Shown: positions 35,309-47,044 of the stretch, piece after piece
Position numbering within the stretch: the stretch's first letter is position 1
How the letters are laid out: every line of letters starts with the position of its first letter
NCBI RefSeq assembly: GCF_000264995.1
Contig: NW_006767439.1
Coordinates: forward strand, 838,961-902,960
From: Punctularia strigosozonata HHB-11173 SS5
Lineage: Eukaryota > Basidiomycota > Agaricomycetes > Corticiales > Punctulariaceae
DNA length: 64,000 nucleotides
Direction of reading: 5' to 3'
Translations under genes and position numbers: made by a program
Notes under the pieces: generated by a model
Databases searched by the model: none
What the model saw: only the letters and a program-made list of their open reading frames with translations
What the model was told of the DNA's origin: nothing

Positions 35309-36029
35309 CTAAAGGGGTGCAAGGACAGAAGGCAGACCGCTTGATGCAGTCAGAGCGGCCAGAGCATTCTTGACGCGAACGACAAATTCAGCCAAACGTT
35401 GTCTTGTCTGCTCTGCAAATCCGGTATCACAACGATGTCAAAGGTATGTCAGCATCACGGAGCGCCTTCAGCCGTATTCATGAATTCAAGAGAACCGCTC
35501 GTGAATGCGTTTGCCTACCGAAGAAGGACGGTGCAGGGATAGGCAAAGGGTTATTAGACCTGCCTTGCTGCTGCTCCGACTCGAGGATCGTGTTGATGTC
35601 CTTCTCGAGAGATGTCGTCTTCAGTGTCATTTCTGCCGTGGGGCGCGTGCTCGCCCATGCATGATAGTCGAGCATGAGTCCTATGATCTGTTCGCTGATG
35701 TCTGGAAAGGCAGGGGGGACTGGTGAGTAGTGCCCGGGTGCATGTGTTGTATCGCCGTCGCCAGGAAGAAGGTACGAAAGTGCATATATGCGCGTATTCT
35801 TACTCTTCTGAAATTCAACATCACGTTGAGCCTCTTCTTCAAAAGGTTCAACGACCTCAGTCCTGTGGTCGAACGTCGCGAAGGGATCCGTGATTGATTC
35901 TGTGTCCGGCGAAGGGGAGATAGCCATTCCTTGGTTGCCAGCCGGTCCTGTAGCAGACGGAGAGGAGCCGCGGAGCTTTTCTTCGTATTCATGGTCGTAT
36001 GGAGAAGCAGGCGGAGACGACGAAGGCAT
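35309..36029 (-). CDS. Uncharacterised acidic protein, about 220 residues
   Basis: Starts MPSSSPPASPYDHEYEEKLR at 36029. The main exon runs to about 35555 and encodes an acidic Ser/Pro-rich first half, then TRIYALSYLLPGDGD and a helical region FPDISEQIIGLMLDYHAWAS ... TTSLEKDINTILESEQQQG. An intron beginning GGCAG|GTCTAA leads to a last exon ending RLAEFVVRVKNALAALTASS and LAPL, stop at 35309-35311. The acceptor is uncertain: CAAG before ACAACG keeps the phase, but a small middle exon is possible. No family recognised; a small helical complex subunit is conceivable. Head-to-head with the Rpn3 gene, 197 bp apart. Confidence 0.5.
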
Positions 36030-36226
36030 GTTGCAGCAGTAGTTCAGATCTAGAGGATGGAAGCAGATATTAGACAGAGGCCACCGTGTTAATGTTCGCG
36101 AATAGGGGCTTCGCCAAATATACACAACGCGTACTTAGTACTTACCACTGACCAGTACGCGCGTCCCCAGTCTCCGTAACCTCGCTTCTTCGTTGCATAT
36201 ACCTACGCGCTCGTCATATCTGCAGG

Positions 36227-38048
36227 ATGGCCGACGTCGAGATGAAACCTGCCGACAAGGCGGCCAAGTCCAAGGAGCAAGAGGAGAAGAAGGAAGAAAA
36301 GAAGGAGCTGCCGCCTACACCTCTGCAGGAGATCCGAGCGAACCTTGCGCTGATCGAGCGCGGCGTGTCGACTCTCGAACCTCGCTTCACAAATCGTGTC
36401 TTGCGGACGTTGACATCCTTGAGGAAGAAGATCACGGACGCGGTGTTGCTGGAAGTGATCGAGGATGTCTATGCCAAAGGTGCGTTGAGACGAACTGGGA
36501 CGGAGTGGAAGTTCACGGCGGCGATTGTGTAGATGCCACTACGAAACAGGCACTATTGTCTTGGCTACCGCCTTCATCCGGCGAGGCAATCATGGAAGTC
36601 GACGCATCCGCACCGGCATCGACTGCTGCCAAGCCACAACCCTTAGATCTCGTTCCAGAAAGCGAGATATACGTCCGCCTTCTCCTCATCCACCACCTTC
36701 TGGCCGCTCCAGCTACCTACTCTAAAGCGTTGAATCTCGCAAAAGAGACGGCACAGAAGATCCAAGCTCTGAACCGACGGAGTATGGACCCCATCGCGGC
36801 GAAGGTCTGGTATGCCGTCGAGAGGGCATATGAACTTACCGGAGATCTAGCAGGCGCACGACCGTACGTATATATCTCGACACCGAAACTTCGCAACATG
36901 AACTCACGAATTGTCGCGTCGCCCCCGCCTTTTCAGACTGTTCCTAGCAGCCCAGCGCACCGCTTCTCTCCGTCAGGACTCCGAGACCCTCGCGTCGCTC
37001 ATCAACCGTCTTTTGCGCTCCTATGTACACTACTCCCTGTACGACCAGGCGGACAAGCTTGCGAGCAAGACCACCTTCCCCGCCAGCGCGGGCAACGTCC
37101 AGTTCGCCCGGTATCACTACTACCTGGGCCGGATACGTGCGGTCCAGCTGAACTATAGCGACGCGCACGCCAATTTACAGCAGGTACGATGAGGTTTTGG
37201 ATATGTAGCTCAATGACGACTCAAAACATGAAACGCAGGCGATCAGGCGAGCCCCCCCTGCGAAGACTGCGCCTGGGTTCTACCAGGCGGTGCACAAGCT
37301 CAGCGTGGTCGTTGAGCTCTTGATGGGCGATATCCCGGAGCGAGGTCTCTTCAGGCATCCGGTGCTTGAGAAGGCTCTCGGCGCATACTTTGATATTGTC
37401 AAAGGTATGTATAACCCTAGTCTATGAAAAGATACGAAAGTTACTAACATTCCGCCAGCCGTCCGCGCCGGCTCGCTCTCCCAGTTTCAGACGACGCTGC
37501 AGACCCACGCCGCGCGGTTCGAAGAGGACAAGACGTACACGCTCGTGCTCCGCCTGCGGCAGAACGTGATCAAGACGGGTATCCGCCGCCTGTCGCTCTC
37601 GTACTCGCGCATCTCGCTCCGTGACATCTGCGTGAAGCTGCACCTGGACTCGGAGGAGGACGCGGAGTACATCGTCGGGAAGGCGATTCGGGACGGCGTG
37701 ATCGAGGGCCGGATCGTGCACGAGAAGGGGTGGATGGAGTGTCGGGGCGAGAAGCGCGGGTATGGCGCCGAGGTCGGCGAGGCGTTCAGTCGGCGTATCG
37801 GAGTGTGTCTCGAGCTGCATAACCAGAGCGTTAAGGTCGGTTGTCTTCGCGGATCTGCGTGCTGTGTGGTGACTGACGATCGTGTCTTCTTCGCATCCGT
37901 GCAGGCGATGCGCTACCCCCTCAATGCGCACCGGAAGGAGCTTGCGGCTGCAGAGGGTGCGCGAGAGAGGGAGAAGGAGCTCGCGAAGGAACTCCAACAG
38001 GGCGACGACCTCGATGATGACGACATGGACGATATGGCCGATGATTGA
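36227..38048 (+). CDS. RPN3: 26S proteasome regulatory subunit Rpn3 (PSMD3)
   Basis: Starts [20 protein letters not shown]. After [17 protein letters not shown] a GTGCGT..GTGTAG intron joins [19 protein letters not shown]. Then come [80 protein letters not shown] and the PCI domain ([60 protein letters not shown]). It ends [20 protein letters not shown], the usual acidic tail. Five or six exons, length near 500 residues, as expected. A lid subunit of the 19S particle. Confidence 0.95.
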
Positions 38049-39203
38049 GCTGTATACTTTGGTTCGTACGATCCGTTCGGAAAATCAATAATTATCTGCC
38101 ACACGGTGACACCCCCCGGGTTATACTCTTTCGGGCTTAATCGTTTTCTGAAGGTATGTGTCTTGTCGAGACGGAGGTTCAGTCTTGTTAGATTGGCCTG
38201 GGCGTTCGAACGTTAAGCTTAAGCACCATACCCCTTGCATGGGCAAGTATGCGTATCATCACCTGGAATTCGGACCTTCCTAGCTGGCAAAGCTTGGCGG
38301 CCGCATATGAAGGTTCTACTTCGTTAAAGTCCTCGCAAGGCTCACGTCTCCGTCTCGCATTGGCCGAGGCACTTTTGAGATGCCGAATATCCACGTTGCG
38401 CACGAAGGCCCGAGCCGAGCGTGTGCTTACTGATGTCAGATACGACCATCGCATGAACTCGGTCTAGAAGGACAGATTGCGCACTACATACCCGCTCCCG
38501 CTCCGAAACGTTGTCTGGTGGCTTCGAGGAGTTTGCTGCAGTTCTACACCGGGAGGTTAGTAGTGGCAGCTTGGTGAACGTTCGATTATAGGCAGCCCCA
38601 CTTCATGTCTGCCAAGATAGCTAGCGAAGCAAATGCGCCTGAGGCTTCCGTGTGAAGAGATGGGTTCTGAATTTGATGAATCTGTGGGTTAACGTTTGCG
38701 TTGCCCTTGACACAGATGGGATTTCGAAGGCATACAATGTCCTTGCAATTTGCCCTCGATGCGTATGTGGTGTTCAAGCGCTCGAGAGCCTGAGACGCAA
38801 GCCGGTCAGAGCGTGGCACCGGGCCCTGGCTGGTGGCTACCGCTAGCGCTTTGGCTTCGCACACGGCAGCGCAACGATCAGCACGAAATTGCACGTTACA
38901 ACCTCCGACTGGAGTGCTTGGGCCTGCTTGGGCCCCCCTGACCATGATCAGCAACACGACACGGCTCCGCGAAGCCCGTACTTTTTCATACCGTGCGCCA
39001 CTCTAATCCCGGCCCACAAATACCCCCGCAGAAGCCTTCCCGGGATCGAGCCCGTGTCTCAACGAATTCTTTGAGCCTGGAGGCGGATCCTCGCCTCTCT
39101 TTTTCTCTGTCTGTCTGTTCCTTCCTTCACTGGACGGGGACCCTTTGCTTGTCTAAGGCGAGCAGACCGGCGCATACATAGGAGATAAGGCTACAAGTAC
39201 ACC
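38049..39203. other. Intergenic region
   Basis: About 1.15 kb between Rpn3 and the MFS transporter. No supported gene. A tRNA-like GATCGAGCCC motif near 39045 has no folding partner. Confidence 0.5.
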
Positions 39204-41543
39204 ATGGCCGCACCGGTACCCGCTGCCGACTTCAACCCCGTCGCGCCGTTCGACGATCGACCGCCCACGAGCCGGAAGGCGTCACAGTCGACGCTGGACG
39301 AGAAGCTCTCCCGCGCCGAGTCTGGAGATGTCGGGCTTGAGGTGGTGAAGTATGACTCGGGGGTGGATGTCGCTGTGGGGCTGGCGGCGGGGCATGTGGA
39401 AGACGCGCCTGTGGGGAGGGAGGAGAGCAGAAGGATGAGGGCAAAGCTGGATTGGCGTCTTGTGGGTTCTTCTCATGGCCACGACACTTGCCGCGAGCTA
39501 ACCGCGCATATATGCGCGACTAATCACAGCTACCGTTGCTGTTCCTGATATACACCGGTGCGCGATGCCCCCTTGACGTGTCCCTTGAATGAACACCTAA
39601 CCGGCGTTTCCTACAGTACAATACATCGACAAGGCCACTCTGAATTCATCCTTCGTCCTCGGCATCGCGAAGGATGCCAAGCTTACGACCGACGAGTTCA
39701 ATACCCTCGGCAGTGCGTTCTACATCGGTTACCTCGTCTTCCAATACCCGCAGAACCTCGCGCTGCAGCGATTCCCTGTGGCTAAATGGATGACATTCAA
39801 CCTTTTCTTGTGGTGCGTCTGGGTATCGAATGAAAGGCGATTATGACGACTGAGCGTTTCGTGCAGGTCGTTGTTCCTCGGACTCCACTGTGTATGCAAG
39901 AACTTCGGCGGCCTTTTCGTCCTTCGCTTCCTCCTCGGTGCAGCTGAGGGCTGCACAACTGCCGGTACGAACCTCTACACCCCCCTACTGCCTCCACCCT
40001 CACTCGCTTATTCAGGGCTGATGCTCATCACCTCCATGTTCTACACCCGCACCGAGATCGGCGAGCGCATCGGCTGGACGTTCCAATGTAATGGTGTCGG
40101 CACGATCGTCGGTGGTTTCCTCGCCTTCGGCGTCGCCCACGTCCAGCCGACCGCGAAGCCCAACCCGTGGCAGGCGCTGTACGTCATCACATGTCTGATG
40201 ACCCTCGTCGTGTGCGGGCTGTTCGCGTGGCTGATGCCGGACAACCCGACCACGGCGCGGTTCCTCCGTCCGGAGGAGAAGGTATGTGCTTCACCCCGAT
40301 CGAGATGTAACATGTGAAGCTGAGAGAGACGATCTGGGATAGGTCGTTGCGGTGCGGAGGGTGAAGGACAACCAGAACGGGATCGAAACGAAGAAGTGGA
40401 AGAGGGAGCAGTTTATCGAGTGCTTGAAGGACTATAAGACATGGCTGTTCTTCTTCTGGGCTGCCATCGCGTACGTATCTTTTAGATTCGCCCTCTCATG
40501 CCCATGCAAGAACATTAACGTCGTTGATGTATGCAGAAACCTGCAGAACGGTCTGGGCACAGAAGCGTCTCGCGTCATCAAGCTATTCGGATTCACGACG
40601 CTGCAGACGACTCTCCTCAACATTCCGACTGGCTTTGCCGTACGTTCCTGTAGCCCCCTTCATGAGCATCATGTCGCTCAACGCTCTGACTTATCCAGCA
40701 AATTCTTGGCATCACCCTCGGATGCTGGATGCTTCGCATGTGGCCCGTACGTCCTACTGTATCTCGTTTTGAATAGCTCGGTGCTGACATTGCCTTTCAA
40801 GAACTCTCGCGCCTTCATCCACAACATCTTCTGGATCCCTTCCATCCTGTCCGCCTTTCTCCTAATCTTCCTCCCTTACTCGAACAAAATCGGGCATATA
40901 TGCGCCATCTATCTCCTCAGTGCGCGCCAGCAACTGCCTCGTGTCTACTTACAGAATTGCTCACCGATATCGATTTGTTCAGGCTTCGGTGGCGCACCGG
41001 GTTTCGTCATGATGCTCTCTTGGGTGACGAGTGCCACGGCCGGACACACGAAGAAGCTCGCCACCAACGGCATCTTCCTCATCGGCTACGCGCTCGGCCA
41101 GATCCTCTGCACCCAGTTTTGGAAGGACAAATACGCGCCGAAGTTCGTCGTTCCCTGGATCATCTGCCTCGTGAGTCCCCTCCCGATGTGGTATCGCCCG
41201 TCACCGTCTAAACGTTGACCAATCCGCGTCCAGTGCACGTACGCGGCGGATATCGCCATCGTCTGCGCGCTCTGGTATCTGCTCAGGAATGAGAACGCGC
41301 GTCGGGATGCCCTCGCGGCGCAGTCCGGTGGCAAAGCGGCAGACGGCGAGTTCCAGGAGTACGGGTACGTGGTCAGCGTCGACGAGAAGGGGCACGAAGT
41401 AAAGACCAAGGTGGAGAAGGGCCTATTGGATCTCACCGACCGGTACGTCGACGCTATCTTCCTGTCCGGCGCGGCCTCGAACAATCTCTGACTGACGTGG
41501 TCGCGTTGGCAGGCAAAACCTCGCTTTCCGCTACGTGCTCTAG
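39204..41543 (+). CDS. MFS transporter, Dal5/anion-cation symporter type
   Basis: Cytosolic N-terminus MAAPVPAADFNPVAPFDDR with EESRRMRAKLDWRL, then TM1 LPLLFLIYTV continuing after an intron as QYIDKATLNSSFVLGIAKDA. The YIDKATLN motif, GSAFYIGYLVFQYPQNLAL and FVLRFLLGAAEGCTTAG are hallmarks of the allantoate permease group. Later segments: TFQCNGVGTIVGGFLAFGVA, ALYVITCLMTLVVCGLFAWL, MPDNPTTARFLRPEEK, FGGAPGFVMMLSWVTSATAG, TNGIFLIGYALGQILCTQFW. The last exon ends LTDRQNLAFRYVL. About ten exons. Family members carry organic anions such as allantoate, nicotinate or other vitamins; substrate cannot be set from sequence. Confidence 0.88.
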
Positions 41544-42230
41544 AGGGTGTATGTTGGATTATGTTCGCTGTTTGTTTTGTTTTGGAATTCCTTGCTATCC
41601 AGATAATGTGGGAGCATTGTTCCCTGCTCATCAACTAATGGTGGTCCTCCCACCACATGAATATTACTCGTATTGCTCGTATATTAAGCAGATTTTTTTT
41701 TCCACGAACATATCAATCAGTACGCTGATGGATGGATCCGGCGTTGAGCATGGTGTATCGAAGTCTGCTCATCCGCAATAGCTAAGCATCCCTGAAGCTG
41801 TCATCATCCAGCTTCTCTCATCAACTCCAATAAGTTCAGTGAGCCTATGCCACCACAATCTTGAAATGAACCGCGATTAATACAGATTCTAAATTCTTTG
41901 TTCGCACTGAGCTACACTAGTGCACTGTTTCCCACAACATTTTTTTGCATACGTCGTGGTTGGTACGTATGCACACCAGACAGAGAAACATGGTAAAATG
42001 GTCGTTGCTGATATTGCAGATGCAATCTAACCTTGAGGAACTTGTACGTCCGAAAAGCGTCAGGCAACGGTAATAGCCAGAGATGTGAATGGAATTGTTG
42101 GCGAATTGCATGCGCCATCGGCGCGCAGCGTATGTACACGCAAACTTGCACTGTCTTTGGAGGAACACCTAGATAGGAAGTGTTGACCAGAGAATCATAA
42201 GGGAAGATAGTAGTATGTGCCCCTATTGAG
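41544..42230. other. Convergent intergenic region
   Basis: About 690 bp, AT-richer than its surroundings, between the stops of the MFS and MYND genes. No gene seen. Confidence 0.5.
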
Positions 42231-43361
42231 TCAGTCATTCGCCATCAAACACCTCAAGCGTTTACTCTTCAGACGTATGACACTGTCGACGTGTTCGTAA
42301 ATTTTCTTCTCCAAGCATGCGTTGTGTAGCGCTGCTGCATCGGCGTCCTTCGACTCAAAATATAGCTGATAAGCCTTCTTCAGAACATCGGCATCCTCCT
42401 TTGATTTGGCGTTCTTGAAACCGTACTCCGCGACCAGAACTGGATGCGGTTCGACAACAGGTTCCTGTATATTGTCGTACAGAGCATAGCTCTTGAGGTC
42501 CCAGACAGCGGGTCTCAGGAGCCCTGTTGCGCTCGCAAAGTGTTGCGGGAGGTGTCCCGCCAGTCCTTTGGATTTCATAAGTGGTAACAACGAATGAGTT
42601 ATGTATGCTCGGTGAAATCTCTCGAATGTGCATTTTGTGATGAGATCCCGGTAGGTGAGGTGAAGCGCCCATTCTTCGAAAAAACTGGTGCATGCGCAAT
42701 AACCCATGCTGATGTATTGCACGGAGTCGGGAGGGGGACGAATATCGCAGAGTAGGAAGCCATAGAACTCGTGACAACTGCGCTTATCCGCATCCCAGGA
42801 ACGAAAGACCCTTTTGGCGTCGTCCAACGAATCGCCAGGCGGTTGACGCGTGAGTTCCCAAGCTGCTTTGAACATGCCCTTCTTGAATTCTTCCCCGGCT
42901 AACGGGCTCGGTTCGGAAGTGGGAACGAATACGTGCTCATGCTCGAGGAACCACGAGTAGTGTTCTCCACGAGAGTCTTCCGGTCTCTTCTCGAATTCCC
43001 CCTTGATATTCCGAGCCAGTGTCCCTTCAATTCTCCACTTATGAAGACGGCCTGGCTTGACCCCGAGCAGGTTGATGAGGTCAGTATAGATGCCGAACAA
43101 AGAGCGTTAATCCTCAACGTTGGTGATGTTGTTGAATCCGTAATCAACGAAGGTCTGAAAGTGATTTCCCATTATGCACTTCTGAACTGCGCGCGCCAGG
43201 TGGTGAGCGGTGGTGACCGTAACGTTGCAATGAAAGACGTGCTCTATCCAATCGCGCTGCTGGCATTCGCGACCGCAGTACCACGCTTTGTTGCAGCCGG
43301 CGCATCGGCTCAGGTTTGTGTCCTGTCTGCCACACTTGTTGCATTTCTTCTGTGACGACAT
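42231..43361 (-). CDS. MYND zinc-finger protein interrupted by an in-frame stop
   Basis: From the Met at 43361 (or 43397) a complete MYND finger is read: CNKCGRQDTNLSRCAGCNKA then WYCGRECQQRDWIEHVFHC, with the usual C-x2-C, C-x2-C, C-x3-C and H-x3-C spacing. The frame ends with TAA at 43107-43109 after NITNVED. The same frame immediately continues RSLFGIYTDLINLLGVKPGR and runs 290 residues to 42231 as a well-formed protein (RGEHYSWFLEHEHVFVPTSE, ALHLTYRDLITKCTFERFHR). No intron with GT..AG ends and correct phase can remove the TAA: the first AG beyond it is over 50 nt downstream and inside the conserved-looking segment. Either a nonsense allele, a sequence error, or two separate products. MYND fingers bind Pro-rich peptides. 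Confidence 0.6.
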
Positions 43362-43397
43362 GGAACCAGTGGAAGGGACTTGAACGGCGTTATTCAT

Positions 43398-44328
43398 ATA
43401 AAGGTTCAAGCAGCGATGCGTATTACGCACTCGTGGAGACTGATAGGACTGGATAATGGAAGCACTCGGAACGACAATTGCGCGTACACTCCGCTTTGCC
43501 AAGGGTACAAATCTCTCCGCGGGACGCGATGCTGGTACACCTGATAATCAGGATCTGTGTCCGCCTCAGCCGAGGGGAAATGGGGCTGGGATTCGCTTAG
43601 GTCGACGTCCCCACGCGATATCAACAATTCCTGCGAGTTTCTAGTCCTCTCGCAAGTATGAATGGCTGTAGCTGCTATGCGGGGAATATGAGAGAGAATC
43701 CACAGTTGAAGTACATGTGCAACCGCGAGCGATCGGATTTGATGGACACCGTGCGGCCTCGTGCCGGCGTGAATTCAAACGCCACAGTCTGCGGTTGTCT
43801 CCCGTCTTCCAAGTCACCAACTCTGCTTGGCCTCTGCATAATGCGCCGGAAGGTCCAGCACACACACAGAAAATGCCCGACTTGACTGCATGATGCATGG
43901 CTAGGCATGCGTACAATGCAAAATGTCTGGTCGGCGAAATCGCGATCGCGAAGCCACCACAATGCTTTGCTTTGTTTTGGGAGGGGGCCAATAATGATTG
44001 CTTTCACCGACGTATTTCGCCAAGTTAGGCGCACAAACCGGTACTAGGATGCTTGTTCGTGATAACATGCTCGTCGCTTGGGCAGACGAGGATACGGCCT
44101 TCATTGCGGCAGCGACGCTAGGAAGAACGCACTTGGTCTCACCCGAGGCCCCTGTTCCGGGCCTTGGCGATGCGGTGGGCCTTGCAGATTTCAGCGACGC
44201 GGACAATGCCATCCCACCCGGAGTGTTGTGGCCAGGGTCTTGCACCGTGGTATAAAACGGCCGCTACCTCAACCACATCACCCCCTTCATACACCGAAAG
44301 TATCTGCTGCCGCCATTCTCCGGACAAA
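43398..44328. other. Divergent intergenic region
   Basis: About 930 bp. An 85-codon plus-strand frame (43998-44255) precedes the kinase-like gene but has no motif. Otherwise nothing assigned. Confidence 0.4.
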
Positions 44329-46709
44329 ATGTCGTCGATGAACACCAAACCCCCAGTCCCATTCCCGAACTTCGCGCCTTCTTTGCAGCACCCTGATATG
44401 GCGCCACCTATCGGTCGTCGCTGGGGATCACTCACGCCGCTCGATCCCGGGGAAGACAAGGCCATATACTTCAACAAAGGACGTTTCGATCTCTACGTCC
44501 TCCAAATCGGGGCCGTCATAGAATGGGATGGGAAGCACACGCGTGACTCCCGGATCACCATCAGACGTTCCATCGAAGCACTGCATATCCAGGTAGTTCA
44601 AGGCGGCTCGTGATTGTCAATGCCACGTCAACTCACTGACTTGACTGTCATTAAGGTCGAAAATAGGGCTCTCAGGAACGAAGAGAAATATCGGCTGATG
44701 CCCGGAGATCGGGTCAAGATCGGGGAGAAGCGTCAGTACTGTGTCTTCTCAGATCAACTCTGAAATGATCGAACGTCCTCTTAGTTTATCGCTTCAACCT
44801 GCTTACGGACGATAAGACATACCGAAGCGGTTTCTGGCGGTTCTATTCCCGAAATCATGCATCATATGGAGAGTGGACCGAGGAGCCTAGAGACGTCACG
44901 GTGCTAAAATTCCCCTCTCCTTACTTCGGTGGCCTCTCGACGAACTGGGCACATGCGGCTTGCGAGGTGACTCGTTCGAAGGATCTGAATCACCCGAACA
45001 TAGTCGAAGTGCGTGAAATCTTCAAAAGCACCACAGAAAACGATTACCACGATTGTTTGTTCTTCGCTATGCTATTGGAGCAATCTTGTTTCAACTAACC
45101 TAATCATTATCAGATGCTATCTGTAACGAAGAATACCGAGCGTTGTCTCTCGATGCAATAGGGAACATCACGCTCAGTACGTTTTGCTCGTATGGTCTTC
45201 GAATCCCCTTCTGACAAACCCATTAGGCACATTGCAGAGCTACGCCCGCCAAATATGCGAAGCCCTGGCAGTGAGTCTATGAACCTTGGGATAATTGCAT
45301 TTACCAACATTTTGAATTCACAGTACATGCACGGCAAAGGCTTGGTCCATCTGGACGTCACCTTCGAGGTAAAGCGTACAAATCCGCGTGGCTGTCTAAA
45401 CGCTGACGATGGGCTCAGACCATCTACCTGGATAAGAACGGAAACATCAAGCTCCTTGACATAGGCTTCACTCGCGACTTGATCGCACGGGCAAAAAATG
45501 CCCCATGCACGATTGAACTCGAAGTACGTTTGCCATGGTTCGTCCCTATCGCCAGCGTTTGACCTTTGTGAACGATCAAGCCCTTTCACCGGAAATCGCC
45601 CATCTCTTGGGCCCCCGAGCTTGCAACCCTCGGTCCCATCGACGAGACCGCCGATAGTTACGCGCTTGGGACACTCCTATATCTCCTGTTGGTCGCACTC
45701 GTTCCAGCTGAATGTCTCATCAACTGATATGAAATAGCCACTGCGGTGAAGATGTCAACACGATACCGAATAAGAACGGCTTAACGTGGGTGCAGCAATT
45801 ACGGGCTCGCAAGAGCGCGTATGATCGCGTCAAGGACTGGCAGTTCAGCGATACTTGTGATACTTCCTCTTCTCTGTACATTGAGCTTGTCTGACGTGCT
45901 CTACAGTTGCAGATTTTCTCCGTAAGCTACTCGTCAAGGACCGGACAAAGCGTATCACGGCCGCTCAAGCACTCGAACACCCATGGATGCGGGAAGAAAT
46001 CAAGGAGAGCGAGAACGACATGAGCCACGATGAAGAGGAGGCGAGTGTCGTCAGCGAGGAAAGCGGCGATGACGGCGAAGGGAATTCGAGCGTTGCAGAT
46101 GAGGAGGAGAATGCGGACGATATCACCGTCGACAGTGAGAACGAAAATGAGACGAGCGTCGATGGCGAGGGAACCGGTGATGAACTCGATGCAGACGACG
46201 AACACAGCACCGCAACGGAAAGTAGCGAGAACGAGGACGAGGAGCTGGAAACCGAAACCGACACCGAATACGAATACGATATAGATATGGTCACCGATGA
46301 GGAGGACGAGGACGATTCAGAGTTCGACGACGAAACTGCACACGATAGCGACGTCGAGACCATATACCCTGCCGACGACGAAACTCCGCACCAGTCCGAT
46401 AATGAGAGCGTTCACGTCGGCGAGGACGCTACCAGTGCCAACGCACGTCCTTCGAAGAGGAAACCATCCGCACAGAATTCATCTACGGACGTCCTCAACG
46501 AATCGCCCACGAAGCGAGCGAAGCTGTCGGAAGGTGCCGTCGTAGCGAAGACGGTGGAGCGCATGGCTAGCCTGCATCTGGACGACAAGCTCGCCGCTTT
46601 CAAGAACGCCGCAAAGAAGTTCAACCCTTCCTCCGGGCGCGCGAACACCCTCAGGGTGAAGCCCGTGCGCCGGCTCTCGACGTGGGCTGCCTTGAAGCTT
46701 GACGAATAG
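44329..46709 (+). CDS. FHA-like plus degenerate protein-kinase domain with acidic tail
   Basis: The N-terminal part (MSSMNTKPPVPFPNF, GRRWGSLTPLDPGEDKAIY, then YRLMPGDRVKIGEK after an intron) resembles the end of an FHA domain. The kinase region follows: VTVLKFPSPYF (possible beta-3 Lys), ACEVTRSKDLNHPNIVEV (alpha-C Glu), YMHGKGLVHLDVTFETIYLD, NGNIKLLDIGFTRD, ISWAPELATLGPIDETADSY. HRD is HLD, the catalytic-loop Lys and Asn are both Thr, DFG is DIG, and no glycine-rich loop is seen. A late lobe (VADFLRKLLVKDRTKRITAA, EHPWM) is typical of kinases. After it about 170 residues are extremely Asp/Glu/Ser-rich, followed by a basic KRKPSAQ and a Lys/Arg-containing C-terminus. The layout resembles Chk2/Rad53, but activity is doubtful. 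About ten short exons; internal borders approximate. Confidence 0.7.
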
Positions 46710-47044
46710 GACGCATCCTCGACGAGCGTGCGACGATAGCAGACGCTAGATGTGCGCAGAACAGTGTTCATTGGTATGCAACTAGAACAAGACAATATAA
46801 TCCCGGGTTTTGATCATCTTGAGCCAAATAATTCGTGAATGTAACACACTTGACGGTGTATCTTTCCTTGTGCACACACAGTGATAGTATTCACGCGTTA
46901 TCGAGATGTCAATTGACGCAGTCGATTCATTGAGATGGAAATTATGCGAGTCTATAATGTACCATTTGATTATACTACTCTAATGATCAGATCCGGGAGG
47001 CGCTGCGGAACAGGGATAGGGTAGGAAGTAGTTCGCATGCAACT
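46710..47044. other. Convergent intergenic region
   Basis: About 335 bp between two convergent stops, AT-rich, no gene. Confidence 0.5.

Noticed and set aside
39020-39070. GGGATCGAGCCC resembling a tRNA T-arm
   Set aside because: Lacks the TTC of the T-loop on either strand and has no matching acceptor stem.
43998-44255. 85-codon plus-strand frame upstream of the kinase-like gene
   Set aside because: No motif, and it sits in the promoter region. The real start MSSMNTK lies at 44329.
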